A stretch of 64,000 nucleotides of DNA from Thermoleophilaceae bacterium (GTDB lineage: Bacteria > Actinomycetota > Thermoleophilia > Solirubrobacterales > Thermoleophilaceae), in the NCBI GenBank assembly GCA_040901445.1, contig JBBDYQ010000015.1, positions 124,001 through 188,000 on the forward strand, written 5' to 3'. This document shows, in pieces, positions 33,021 through 40,715 of the stretch. A program made the translations under genes and the position numbers. The notes under the pieces are model-generated. The model had not been told where the DNA came from. It saw only the letters and a program-made list of their open reading frames with translations, and ran no database searches. How positions within the stretch are numbered: position 1 is the stretch's first letter; each line of letters starts with the position of its first letter.

Positions 33021-34185
33021 ACGTGGCCCGCTCGAGCTCCTCGAGGCGATCGAGCGAGAGCGGCCCCGGCCCGGTGCCGCCGGAGACCTCGAGCAGCAGC
33101 TGCTCGTAGGCCGTGGCCACGGCGTCCCAGGAATAGACCTTCGCCCGCTCGAGCGCGAGCCCGCGGTAGCGCTCCACCGCCTCGGGATCGGCGATCAGCT
33201 GCTCGAGCTTGCGCGTGAGGTCCGGCACGCCGTCCTGGCCGGAGAAGTACGCCCCGGCCTCGCCCACCGTCTCGGCATTGGGCTTCCAGTCGTTCACCAG
33301 CACGCAGTTGCCGGCGGCGAGCGCCTCGAGGATGACGGGGTGGGTGCCGCCGACCTCGGTGGGCGCGCAGAACAGGTAGGCGTTGCGCTGCAGCTCCCAG
33401 TAGCCGCGGCCGAACACGTAGCCCGGGAAGATCACCCGCGGGTCCGCCGCGCGGCGCACGCCCTGGATGTACTCCGACGCGTACGGCGCCCCGCCCACCA
33501 CCACGAGCTTCATCCCCCTCGCCGCCGCCGTGGAGATGCGCGACCACGCCTCCACGAGCAGGTGCGGGTTGTTCTCGGGCTCGAGACGCCCGACGAACAG
33601 CACGTAGCGGCGCGGCTCCAGGCCCAGGCGGTCGAGGATGTCGGTGCCGGTGTCCGGCGGGGACTCGGCGCCGTAGGGCACGACGCCGATCTGCTTGCCG
33701 AAGCGCTGCTCGAAGATCTTCGCGACGGCGTGGGAGTCGGTGATCGCGCGGGTGGCCATCGTGGGCGAGAGCCGCTCGGCGATCCGCAGATAGGCCTTGG
33801 CCACGCGGTTCCACTTGCGGCGGTCGGAGTCGAGCCCGTCCACGTTGATCACGGTGGGGATGCCACGCGCCCGCGTGATCAGGCAGAGCGGGCTGTTGCC
33901 CGCGATGAAGAAGAGCGCGATGTCGGGCTTGAGCACGTAGGCCACGTGCAGGCTGGCCAGCAGGGTGTGCACGAAGGTGTCGAGGTACTTGTTCTTGACG
34001 GTGGGGAGGTGCACGAGGCGCGCCCCCTTCCAGGTGGTGTGCTCGCGCGACACCACGTGCGGGCGGCAGTAGACGATGACCTCGTGCCCGCGAGGCGTGA
34101 GGCGGCTGGTGATCTGCTCGACGGCGGTCTCGAAACCGCTGTACGCCGCGGGAATCCCCCGCGTCCCCAGGATGGCGACTCTCAC
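33001..34185 (-). CDS. Glycosyltransferase family 4 with DUF1972 N-domain
   Basis: 394 aa from a GTG. The opening MRVAILGTRGIPAAYSGFET is the DUF1972 signature of rhamnosyltransferase-like GT4 enzymes; VINVDGLDSDRRKWNRVAK is typical of the same group. Donor site: VLFVGRLEPENNPHLLVEAW and APTEVGGTHPVILEALAAG. A rhamnose or related 6-deoxyhexose transfer is likely by family resemblance, not proven. It is co-translated with the epimerase (GTGA at 34182-34185) and overlaps the convergent glycosidase gene by 20 nt. Confidence 0.9.
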   Translation of the reverse strand: MRVAILGTRGIPAAYSGFETAVEQITSRLTPRGHEVIVYCRPHVVSREHTTWKGARLVHLPTVKNKYLDTFVHTLLASLHVAYVLKPDIALFFIAGNSPLCLITRARGIPTVINVDGLDSDRRKWNRVAKAYLRIAERLSPTMATRAITDSHAVAKIFEQRFGKQIGVVPYGAESPPDTGTDILDRLGLEPRRYVLFVGRLEPENNPHLLVEAWSRISTAAARGMKLVVVGGAPYASEYIQGVRRAADPRVIFPGYVFGRGYWELQRNAYLFCAPTEVGGTHPVILEALAAGNCVLVNDWKPNAETVGEAGAYFSGQDGVPDLTRKLEQLIADPEAVERYRGLALERAKVYSWDAVATAYEQLLLEVSGGTGPGPLSLDRLEELERATFSAEGG

Positions 34186-35102
34186 GCCCGCAGCGTAGTA
34201 CGCGCCGAGGCCGCGGCGAGGTGCGCGACCTGGCGCGCGATTCCCTCCTCGAGCGGCGTGCCGGGCGCGTATCCGAGCTCCGCCCGCGCGAGCGTGAGGT
34301 CGGCCGCGGTGGAGCGGTGCTCGCGCGGGTCGCGCGGGCGCCGCTGCAGCGGCGGCGCGCCGCCCGCTTCGCGCGCGATGACCGCGAGCGCGTCCGAGAG
34401 CGCCACCGGACGGCCCCCGGACACGTTGTAGGCGGCGCCCGGGCGGCCGCGCTCGAGGGCGAGCAGCGTGGCCGCGGCGGCGTCGCCGACGTAGGTGAAG
34501 TCGCGCACCTGCCTGCCGTCGCCCAGGAGCGGGGCGGGGATGCCCGAGAGCGCGGCGTCCACGAAGCGGCTGAACGCCATGTCGGGACGCTGGCGCGGTC
34601 CGTAGACGGTGAAGTAGCGCAGGCGCACGAGCTCGACCCCCAGCTCGCCGGCGAGCCGCGTCGCGGCGCGCTCCGCGTCGAGCTTGGAGCGGCCGTAGTC
34701 CGAACGCGGCGCGAGCGGGGCGCGCTCGGCCACCGGCCCCTCCGCCGGCGCGTACACCGACGACGAGGACGCCAGCACCACCCTCCGGATGCCGGCACGC
34801 ATGACCGCCTCGGTGGTGTGGACGTTCGCCGCGTCGAACAGGCCGGGCGACCCTCCGCGCACCCCCGGCCGGCCGGCCAGGTGGACGGCGGCGTCGGCGG
34901 GCGGGATCCCGCCGAGCACGTCGCCCTCGACGAGCCGGAAGCCCGGCGCGGTGCGCAGGGCGGCCACGTTGGCCTCCTTGCGCTCACGCGCGTAGAAGCG
35001 CGTGAACGCGTCTACGCCCACGACCTCGTGCCCCGCCGCGAGCAGGCCCTCGCACACGTGGGAGCCCACGAATCCGGCCGCGCCTGTGACCACCACCCGC
35101 AT
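34182..35102 (-). CDS. Extended SDR, UDP-glucuronate/UDP-glucose epimerase-like
   Basis: 306 aa. MRVVVTGAAGFVGSHVCEGL is the NAD loop; SSSSVYAPAEG holds the Ser and SDYGRSKLDAER the Tyr-x3-Lys; LRYFTVYGPRQRPDMAFSRF is the form seen in UDP-glucuronate 4-epimerases. It would supply a uronic acid or hexose epimer to the neighbouring transferase. TAGGGT on the coding strand lies 12 nt before the ATG, next to the upstream methyltransferase stop. Confidence 0.87.
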   Translation of the reverse strand: MRVVVTGAAGFVGSHVCEGLLAAGHEVVGVDAFTRFYARERKEANVAALRTAPGFRLVEGDVLGGIPPADAAVHLAGRPGVRGGSPGLFDAANVHTTEAVMRAGIRRVVLASSSSVYAPAEGPVAERAPLAPRSDYGRSKLDAERAATRLAGELGVELVRLRYFTVYGPRQRPDMAFSRFVDAALSGIPAPLLGDGRQVRDFTYVGDAAAATLLALERGRPGAAYNVSGGRPVALSDALAVIAREAGGAPPLQRRPRDPREHRSTAADLTLARAELGYAPGTPLEEGIARQVAHLAAASARTTLRA

Positions 35103-35114
35103 CGGAATTAGGGC

Positions 35115-35120
35115 ACCCTA
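35115..35120 (-). promoter_or_regulatory. -10-like box
   Basis: TAGGGT on the minus strand, overlapping the stop codon of the methyltransferase and ending 12 nt before the ATG at 35102. Confidence 0.35.
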
Positions 35121-35690
35121 ACGAGATGCGCGGGCGAGCAGCGTCCCGCCCCTGCGCGCGATTCCCTCGACATCGAAGCCGAGGTCGTCCAGCAGCCGGG
35201 CGAGCGCGCGTTTTGTGAGGAAGCGCAGGTGCGGGCTCAGCGGCGGGAAGCGGCGCTCAAATCCGCGGACGAGTACGTCGAGCCCGGTGAGCCGCGAGTG
35301 CGCCGGAGTGGTGACCGCCAGCCTGCCGCCGGGCTCGAGCACGCGACGCAGCTCCGACAGCAGCAGCTGCACGTCGCGGACGTGCTCGATGGTCTCCGCG
35401 CACAGCACGAGGTCGAACTCGCCGTCCTCGAAGGGCAGCGGAGCGTCGAGCGCGACCTCGACGAGTCGTGCGCCGGGCAGTCGCCAGGCCGCGCGGTCGA
35501 GCGCCAGGCGCGAGACGTCCGCCGCGGTGATCTCGTCCGCCGCGAGGTCGGCGGTAAGGCGCCCGTCGCCACAGCCGAGGTCCAGCGCCCGGCGTGCACG
35601 CTGCAGCCCGCGGACGAAGGCCGTGAGGTGCGGCGGCGGCGGGCCGGGGTCCTCGGGAACGAGCTCCCAGATCTCGTCGTCGTAGGGCAC
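35118..35690 (-). CDS. SAM-dependent methyltransferase, class I, small
   Basis: 190 aa from a GTG. ALDLGCGDGRLTADL is the SAM loop, ITAADVSRLALDRA the acidic strand after it, and LCAETIEHVRDVQLLL and LEPGGRLAVTTPAH the post-I and catalytic parts (UbiE/Methyltransf_11 type). No zinc ribbon or membrane segment. It lies between a MerR-controlled small gene and the epimerase, with 10 nt on one side and 15 nt on the other, so may be co-transcribed with either. Substrate unknown. Confidence 0.82.
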   Translation of the reverse strand: MPYDDEIWELVPEDPGPPPPHLTAFVRGLQRARRALDLGCGDGRLTADLAADEITAADVSRLALDRAAWRLPGARLVEVALDAPLPFEDGEFDLVLCAETIEHVRDVQLLLSELRRVLEPGGRLAVTTPAHSRLTGLDVLVRGFERRFPPLSPHLRFLTKRALARLLDDLGFDVEGIARRGGTLLARASR

Positions 35691-35700
35691 CCGGGCATTC

Positions 35701-35916
35701 TCACGCCTCGATCGCCAGCACGAGGGCGTCGCCGTCGCGCTCGAGCGTCAGCCCGGCCGCCGGGCAGCACGCGTTCTCCAGGCGGATGAGCTCGCGCAGG
35801 CGCTCCTCCACGCCGGGTTCGCCACCGAAGCGAAGGCGGCCGTCGAGGAGGGGGAGCTCGGCGAAGGCCAGCAGGCGCTCGGAGAGCTGGGGCTTGGTGA
35901 GGGAGCAGGCGTCCAT
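35701..35916 (-). CDS. Small Cys-containing protein divergent from MerR regulator
   Basis: 71 aa. MDACSLTKPQLSERLLAFAE begins the protein; RLENACCPAAGLTLERDG near the C-terminus holds a vicinal Cys pair, with Cys4 as a third thiol. As I recall, similar short proteins with DAC near the start and ACC near the end occur beside MerR-type metal or thiol sensors in actinobacteria, but I cannot name a characterised member. A MerR-type promoter points at it (TTGACT, 19 bp, AAGCCT). Likely a metal or redox-stress function; this is inference from context and Cys content. Confidence 0.7.
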   Translation of the reverse strand: MDACSLTKPQLSERLLAFAELPLLDGRLRFGGEPGVEERLRELIRLENACCPAAGLTLERDGDALVLAIEA

Positions 35917-35921
35917 CTCGC

Positions 35922-35927
35922 TAGGCT
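35922..35927 (+). promoter_or_regulatory. -10-like box of the merR-type gene
   Basis: TAGGCT ending 10 nt before the GTG at 35938. The start codon itself lies within the operator palindrome, so bound regulator would block its own transcription. Confidence 0.45.
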
Positions 35928-35953
35928 TGCAGTTGAAGTGGACTTCAAGTCAA
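35923..35953 (-). promoter_or_regulatory. MerR-type promoter with operator in a 19-bp spacer
   Basis: On the minus strand TTGACT (35953-35948), a 19-bp spacer, then AAGCCT (35928-35923), 6 nt before the small-protein ATG. The spacer carries the palindrome TTGAAGT-GG-ACTTCAA (35933-35948, perfect 7-bp arms). The long spacer with a dyad inside is the architecture MerR proteins remodel. The plus-strand TAGGCT for merR (35922-35927) overlaps the same -10 region. Confidence 0.65.
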
Positions 35954-36330
35954 GCGCCGGGCTCACGATCGGCGAGGTTGCGGCCCGCGCCGGCCTCGCC
36001 ACCTCCGCCATCCGCTACTACGAGCGGATCGGGTTGCTGCCCGAGACCGAGCGCGTGTCCGGGCGCCGCCACTACGACGACGAGGTGCTGGAGCGCCTGG
36101 CGGTCATCGCCACGGCGCAGCGCGCCGGGCTGTCCCTCGAGGAGGCACGCGAGTTGCTGGACGGCGTGGACGCCGGGGAGCCCGCCGGAGAGCGGCTCCA
36201 GGCGCTGGCGCAGCGCAAGCTGCCGGAGGTCGAGGCGCTCATCGCGCGCGCGCAGGCGGTGCGCGGCTGGCTCCTGGCGGCGGCCGACTGCCGCTGCCCC
36301 ACCCTCGACGACTGCCCTCTGTTCGAGTGA
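35938..36330 (+). CDS. MerR-family transcriptional regulator
   Basis: 130 aa from a GTG. The winged-helix DNA-binding part is [20 protein letters not shown] (9-28), then [15 protein letters not shown]; a coiled helix about 75-110 makes the dimer. The C-terminal end has [15 protein letters not shown]: three Cys resembling the SoxR iron-sulphur loop but lacking its first Cys, so it probably binds a metal ion or thiol reagent rather than a [2Fe-2S] cluster. It should control the divergent small Cys gene and its own operon with the YnfA-like gene (GTGA overlap). Confidence 0.9.
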   Translation: MDFKSSAGLTIGEVAARAGLATSAIRYYERIGLLPETERVSGRRHYDDEVLERLAVIATAQRAGLSLEEARELLDGVDAGEPAGERLQALAQRKLPEVEALIARAQAVRGWLLAAADCRCPTLDDCPLFE

Positions 36331-36653
36331 TCCCCCAGTCCATCGGCCTCTTCGCGCTCGCCGCGGTGGCCGAGATCGGCGGCGCCTGGCTCGTCTGGCA
36401 GGGAGTGCGCGAGGGCCGCGGCGCGTGGCTGGCCGTGGTGGGCGGGCTGGCGCTGGTGGCCTACGGCCTCGTGGCCACCCTCCAGCCCGACAACAACTTC
36501 GGGCGGGTACTCGCCGCGTACGGAGGCGTGTTCGTGGCGGGCTCGCTGCTGTGGGGCACCCTCTTCGACGGCTTCCGCCCCGACCGCTGGGACCTCATCG
36601 GCGCCGGCATCTGCCTGGCGGGCGTGGCCGTGATCATGTACCCGCCGCGCTGA
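36327..36653 (+). CDS. ynfA: YnfA/UPF0060 family inner-membrane protein
   Basis: 108 aa, four membrane spans: [20 protein letters not shown], then [39 protein letters not shown] and the last around [16 protein letters not shown]. The acidic residue in the first span (AEIGGAW) and the DGFRPDRWD loop are family hallmarks. YnfA is related to small multidrug exporters; its substrate is not established. Co-translated with the MerR regulator (GTGA), so it is probably part of the same stress response. Confidence 0.92.
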   Translation: MIPQSIGLFALAAVAEIGGAWLVWQGVREGRGAWLAVVGGLALVAYGLVATLQPDNNFGRVLAAYGGVFVAGSLLWGTLFDGFRPDRWDLIGAGICLAGVAVIMYPPR

Positions 36654-36690
36654 GCGGGAGCCGGCGCCCCTTCCCCTCACGGCCCCGCTG

Positions 36691-36763
36691 GGGATTGTGC
36701 GCAACTCCGTTGCCTCCCACGCACATCGTGTGCTTCCCACGCAGTTCTTGTGCGCACAATCCC
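36691..36763 (+). repeat. Palindromic element family 1, copy 2 (73 bp)
   Basis: Arms GGGATTGTGCGCA (36691-36703) and TGCGCACAATCCC (36751-36763) are perfect inverted repeats; the right arm is part of the 12-bp palindrome TTGTGCGCACAA. The centre holds two TCCCACGCA units and a GCACA-TCG-TGTGC hairpin. Reversed, it shares TGTGCGTGGGAGGCA and GAGTTGCGC with copy 1. The bases just outside the left arm (CCCGCTG) are also the same in both copies. It ends 28 bp before the glycosyltransferase ATG at 36792; nothing else is visible in the 36654-36791 gap. Confidence 0.85.
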
Positions 36764-36791
36764 AAGGGGGCTGCTGCGATGATCGCGCCCC

Positions 36792-37865
36792 ATGTCCGCG
36801 CGCGTCCTCTGCGTCACCCAGGCGGCCGAGCTCGGCGGCGCCGAGTACGCCCTGCTGCGGATCGCCAGGCGGCTGCCGGGCCGCGGATTCGAGATCGAGG
36901 CGACCGCGCCCGGCAGGGGCGCGACCGAGGAAGCCTTCCGCGCCGCGGGCTTCCCGGTGCACCGGCTGGCGGTCGGTCCGCTGCGGGCGGGCGGCTGGCC
37001 GCGGGCGCTGCTCGAGCTGCCGCGTGGGCGTGCGCTCGCGCGGCGCACGCAGCCGGACATCGTCTACCTCAACGGCACCGTGGCGCAGCGGCTGGCGCCC
37101 GCGCTCGCCGGCCGCACGCTCGTGCCCCACCTGCACGACCTGCTCGAGGCCGTCCCCCGCCCGTGGCGCAGCCGCCGCTTCTGGGACTCCGTGCCGGTGG
37201 TGCTGTGCGCGTCCGGCGCGGTGGCGGAGAGGGCGGAGGAGCTCGGCGCGCCGCCGGAGCGCCTGCGCACGGTGTTCTGCCCGATCGAGCCGGCCGAACC
37301 CGCGCCGCGGCCCGACTGGCGCAACGGCGAGGGGCCGGTCGTCGGCTTCGTGGGCCGCGTGGAGCCGCGGAAGGGCGTCCTCGACCTGCTGCGCGCCGCG
37401 CCCGTCCTGCTCGAGCGGCGCCCGGACGCCCGGATCGTGATCGTCGGCGACGACGAGCTGGGCGCGTCGCGGGGCTACCGCGACGAGGCGCGCGCCCTCG
37501 CGAGCGGAATCGGCGAGCGCGTGCTGCTCACCGGCGCGGTGCCCGAGGCCAACCGGCTGATGGCGTGGTTCGACGTGCTCGCGGTGCCGTCGCTGGTGGA
37601 GCCGTTCGGCACCGTGGCCGCGGAGGCGCTCGCCGCCGGAACCCCGGTGGTGGCCACGCGCTCGGGCGGGATGGCGGAGTACGTGGTGGAAGGCCGCAAC
37701 GGAGCGCTCGTGGATCCCGGCGACCCGCCGGGGCTCGCGGGCGCGCTCGACCGCGTGCTGGCCGACGCCGAGGCCCTGGGCGCAACCGGGCGCGAGGACG
37801 CGGCCCGCTTCGCGAGCGACCGGGTGGCCTCGGCGGTCGCCGACGCGCTCGGGGAGGCGCTCTGA
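36792..37865 (+). CDS. Glycosyltransferase family 4
   Basis: 357 aa. VLCVTQAAELGGAEYALLRI is the N-domain start with the GGAE loop; DIVYLNGTVAQRLAPALAG is in the acceptor part. Donor site: VGFVGRVEPRKGVLDLLRAA and PSLVEPFGTVAAEALAAG, where E-P-F-G-x4-E gives the E-x7-E motif. First gene after the palindromic element, with a TGATG overlap to the next transferase. Cytosolic; substrates unknown. Confidence 0.9.
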   Translation: MSARVLCVTQAAELGGAEYALLRIARRLPGRGFEIEATAPGRGATEEAFRAAGFPVHRLAVGPLRAGGWPRALLELPRGRALARRTQPDIVYLNGTVAQRLAPALAGRTLVPHLHDLLEAVPRPWRSRRFWDSVPVVLCASGAVAERAEELGAPPERLRTVFCPIEPAEPAPRPDWRNGEGPVVGFVGRVEPRKGVLDLLRAAPVLLERRPDARIVIVGDDELGASRGYRDEARALASGIGERVLLTGAVPEANRLMAWFDVLAVPSLVEPFGTVAAEALAAGTPVVATRSGGMAEYVVEGRNGALVDPGDPPGLAGALDRVLADAEALGATGREDAARFASDRVASAVADALGEAL

Positions 37866-38785
37866 TGCGGGTGGCCTTCGACGCCCGGGCGCTCGAGGAC
37901 CCGGCGCTCGCCGAGCGCGGCATCGGTCGCTATGCGCGCTGCCTGCTGGACGCGCTGGGCGACCGCGTGGTGACCGACCGCCGTTCCAAGGCCGATGTGC
38001 TCCACTCGCCCTCGATCGACGGAATCAGCGTCTGGCCCCGCGCGGCGCTCGTGGTCACGCTCCACGACCTCGTCCCGCTCAAGTACCCGGATACCTACCT
38101 GCGCACGGGCATCAGACACCGCGTCCGCTACGCCGCCGTCAGGCGCGCGACCCGCGTGATCGTGCCGTCCAACGCGGTCGCCGAGGACGCGGAGCGTCTG
38201 CTGGAGGTAGGCGCCGACCGCATCAGGGTGGTGCCGGAGGCGCCCGCTCCGGTCTTCGGACCCACCGAGCGCTCGGACAGCCTCGATCTCCCCGAGCGCT
38301 TCCTGCTCTGGGTCGGCGGGCTCGACCCGCCCGACCCTCGCAAGCGCGTGGAGGGCCTTGCGCGGGCCGTGAAAGGGCGTGACGGGCTGCCGCTCGTGCT
38401 GGCCGGCCGGACCGGCCCCGAGGCGCAGCAGCTTGCGGCGCGGGGACGAGTCGTCCTGACCGGCCGCGTGTGCGACAAGGAGCTCGCCGGCCTCTACACG
38501 GCCGCGGAGGCGCTCGTCTTCCCCTCCCAGGAGGAGGGCTTCGGGCTCCCGCCGGTCGAGGCGCTCGCCTGCGGCACCCCGGTGGCCGCATTCGCCGGCG
38601 GCGCGCTGGGCGAGACGCTGGCGAACCAGCCGGCCGCAGCGCTCGTGGAGCCGTCCGGCGACCTGCACGCCCTGCTCGACGCCGCCGAGGCCCTGGCGGG
38701 CACCCGCGCGGAGCCGCCGCCGCGCACGTGGGCGGAGGTGGCGAACGAGACCTGGGCCGTCTACGAGGAGGCGGCCGGGGCCTGA
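37865..38785 (+). CDS. Glycosyltransferase family 4
   Basis: 306 aa from the ATG at 37865, sharing one base with the upstream stop. MRVAFDARALEDPALAERGI with GIGRYARCLLDAL is the start typical of mannosyltransferase-like GT4 proteins; TLHDLVPLKYPD is a conserved acceptor-side motif in the same group. Donor site: LLWVGGLDPPDPRKRVEGL and PSQEEGFGLPPVEALACGT. Shorter than usual (350-380 aa) because the N-domain is reduced. Overlaps the convergent flippase-like gene by 25 nt. Confidence 0.9.
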   Translation: MRVAFDARALEDPALAERGIGRYARCLLDALGDRVVTDRRSKADVLHSPSIDGISVWPRAALVVTLHDLVPLKYPDTYLRTGIRHRVRYAAVRRATRVIVPSNAVAEDAERLLEVGADRIRVVPEAPAPVFGPTERSDSLDLPERFLLWVGGLDPPDPRKRVEGLARAVKGRDGLPLVLAGRTGPEAQQLAARGRVVLTGRVCDKELAGLYTAAEALVFPSQEEGFGLPPVEALACGTPVAAFAGGALGETLANQPAAALVEPSGDLHALLDAAEALAGTRAEPPPRTWAEVANETWAVYEEAAGA

Positions 38786-39747
38786 TCCCCCAGCCGCTCG
38801 CGCACGCGCTCCACCATGCGCCGCGGCGAGACCGTGCCCAGCTCGCGGCCGAGGATCGCGATCGATATCAGGATGCCGGTGAGGAACAGCGACGCGCCCA
38901 CGCCGAAGGAGAACGCAGTGATGGCGGCGATGTCCACGACCTCGCCGGTGACCTCCACGAAGCCGTAGCTGAGCATCGCGATGCGCAGGCCGGCGCTGGC
39001 GGGCGCGATCGGGATGATCTTGCCGCCTCCCTGCGCGGCCATCACGAGCACCACCGTGGCGACCGTGACCGGAAGCGCGAAGGCGACCATGAAGCAGGCC
39101 AGCGAGCCCAGCCGGATGAGCCGCCCGAGCGCCTGCCAGGTGACGACGCCCGTGAAGAAGTCGCGCGGGCGGTCGAGGATGGCGAGGCCGAGCTTGAGCC
39201 GCGCGAACAGCGCCCGGGCATGGCGCAGGACGAGAACGGTGACCGCGGTGCCGGCCGCAAACACCGCGGCGGAGATGAACGGGTGCTTGATCACCAGCGA
39301 CACGTCCACGGACGGCAGATCGCTCGGTGCTGTGGGCACCGGCAGGAAGCCCTGCGACAGCGCCCAGATCACGAGCCCGATGCCGAAGAGCGTCTCGAAC
39401 AGGGTCTCGGGGACGAACGTGCCGATGAGGGTGGACCAGCGCGTCTCCGGCGCCCGGCGGCGGACGAGGTAGAGCTTGGCCAGGTCGCCACCGCGCGCGG
39501 GCACGATGCCGTTGAGGCCGGCGCCGGCGAGGTATGCCTTCGTCACGTCGCGCGCGCGCAGCTCCGTGGCCCCGGGGTAGGCGGCGCGGATGATGTTCCA
39601 CCAGCCGCGCGTGCGGACGATCTGGTGGATGACGTGGAGGACGACTCCGGCGGCCAGCCACCAGGGGCCGACCTCGGCAACGTCCTCCGCCACGAGCTCG
39701 AGCGCGTGGCGGGCGCTGCGCCAGGCAGATTCGATCCGGTCGATCAC
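38761..39747 (-). CDS. LPG-synthase-TM / UPF0104 family membrane protein
   Basis: 328 aa from a GTG, about seven to eight membrane spans. NIIRAAYPGATELRARDVTK, then AGLNGIVPARGGDLAKLYLV and VPETLFETLFGIGLV, are hallmarks of the flippase-like membrane domain of lysylphosphatidylglycerol synthases. There is no aminoacyltransferase half. Stand-alone members may move lipid-linked sugars or lipids across the membrane; the activity here is unknown. TACCCT lies 10 nt before the start codon. Confidence 0.87.
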   Translation of the reverse strand: MIDRIESAWRSARHALELVAEDVAEVGPWWLAAGVVLHVIHQIVRTRGWWNIIRAAYPGATELRARDVTKAYLAGAGLNGIVPARGGDLAKLYLVRRRAPETRWSTLIGTFVPETLFETLFGIGLVIWALSQGFLPVPTAPSDLPSVDVSLVIKHPFISAAVFAAGTAVTVLVLRHARALFARLKLGLAILDRPRDFFTGVVTWQALGRLIRLGSLACFMVAFALPVTVATVVLVMAAQGGGKIIPIAPASAGLRIAMLSYGFVEVTGEVVDIAAITAFSFGVGASLFLTGILISIAILGRELGTVSPRRMVERVRERLGDQAPAASS

Positions 39748-39757
39748 GACTGAGTCG

Positions 39758-39763
39758 AGGGTA
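39758..39763 (-). promoter_or_regulatory. -10-like box
   Basis: TACCCT on the minus strand, ending 10 nt before the GTG at 39747. Confidence 0.45.
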
Positions 39764-39801
39764 CGCCTGCCATGAGCCTGTTATCGGCAGGCGGCGGCGT
39801 T

Positions 39802-40692
39802 TCAGCGATGCGGATCGCGCCGTCCCAGCAGCCCGCGCGCGCCCGGCACCCGCAGCAACGCCGCCAGCAGCCGCTCGCGCGGTCCCGGCGGGCCGGCATC
39901 CGCCAGCGCCTCACGGGCGCCGGCGTAGTCGCGCCGCCGCACCCGCCCGCGGGCGAGCGCGGTGAGGTCGCGGGCGCGGACCCGGCGCACCACCTCGGGC
40001 GACACGAGCGAGGCGTGCTCGGCGTGGATGGCCAGCGAGGCCTCCGCGAGGCGTGCCACGTCAGCGGTCACTCCCCCCGGGTGGCGGCGGTACTCGATCC
40101 TGGCGCGCGGCTCGCACACGAAGGACGCGCCGCGGCGCACCAGCCGCAGCCAGAGGTCCCAGTCCGAGCCCAGGTCGGCGGGGCCCGCGAACCCGCCCGC
40201 GTCCAACAGCGCGTCGCGGCGCACGATCACGCTCGACGCCGGAATCGGGTTGCGCTCATACAGCAGCGGGCCGAGCTCCTCCGCGGAGTGCACCCCGCCG
40301 CGCAGCGTCTCCCACTCCTCGCCGGTGGGTCGGCCGTCCGGCCCCACGACCAGGGCGCGGCCGAAGCACAGCGCGGCGTCCGGGTGGGCGCCGAGCGCGT
40401 CGAGTTGGGCAGCGAGCTTCCCGGGCAGCCAGCGGTCGTCGGCGTCGGCGAACGCCACGAGATCGGCGTCCGGCGCAGCCGCGAGTCCGCTCTCGCGCGC
40501 GGCGGCGGGCCCGCCGCGCTCGTCCCGGCGCACGAGGCGGCAGCGGCCTTCCGGGACCGAGACCGGCTCGGGCGAGCCGTCGTCGACCACCACCACCTCG
40601 TCAGGCGCCGGGTCCTGCCCGAACAGCGCGTCGAGAGCCCCTTCCAGGTAGGGGCTCCGCCCGTGGACGGGAACGATCGCGACGACGGCCAT
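39802..40692 (-). CDS. Glycosyltransferase family 2
   Basis: 296 aa from the ATG at 40692 (MAVVAIVPVHGRSPYLEGAL); an upstream in-frame start would run into the opposite gene. VVVVDDGSPEPV, the metal site FADADDRWLPGKLAAQL and LGSDWDLWLRLVRRG are GT2 features. The C-terminal 80 residues are helical and Arg-rich. It stands alone on the minus strand, 54 bp upstream of the flippase-like gene, and faces the GT4 at 40716 across 23 bp. Confidence 0.9.
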   Translation of the reverse strand: MAVVAIVPVHGRSPYLEGALDALFGQDPAPDEVVVVDDGSPEPVSVPEGRCRLVRRDERGGPAAARESGLAAAPDADLVAFADADDRWLPGKLAAQLDALGAHPDAALCFGRALVVGPDGRPTGEEWETLRGGVHSAEELGPLLYERNPIPASSVIVRRDALLDAGGFAGPADLGSDWDLWLRLVRRGASFVCEPRARIEYRRHPGGVTADVARLAEASLAIHAEHASLVSPEVVRRVRARDLTALARGRVRRRDYAGAREALADAGPPGPRERLLAALLRVPGARGLLGRRDPHR

Positions 40693-40699
40693 GGCTGCC

Positions 40700-40709
40700 A
40701 AGCTACCCC
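40700..40709. promoter_or_regulatory. Back-to-back -10-like boxes sharing one TA step
   Basis: TAGCTT on the minus strand (40705-40700) ends 7 nt before the ATG at 40692. On the plus strand TACCCC (40704-40709, last base off consensus) ends 6 nt before the ATG at 40716. Both contain the TA at 40704-40705. Confidence 0.4.
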
Positions 40710-40715
40710 GCCGGG

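Noticed and set aside
35786-38785. A 999-codon plus-strand frame covering MerR, YnfA and two transferases
   Set aside because: Only its last 306 codons are real (the transferase at 37865). The rest is out of frame with genes that show clear family motifs.
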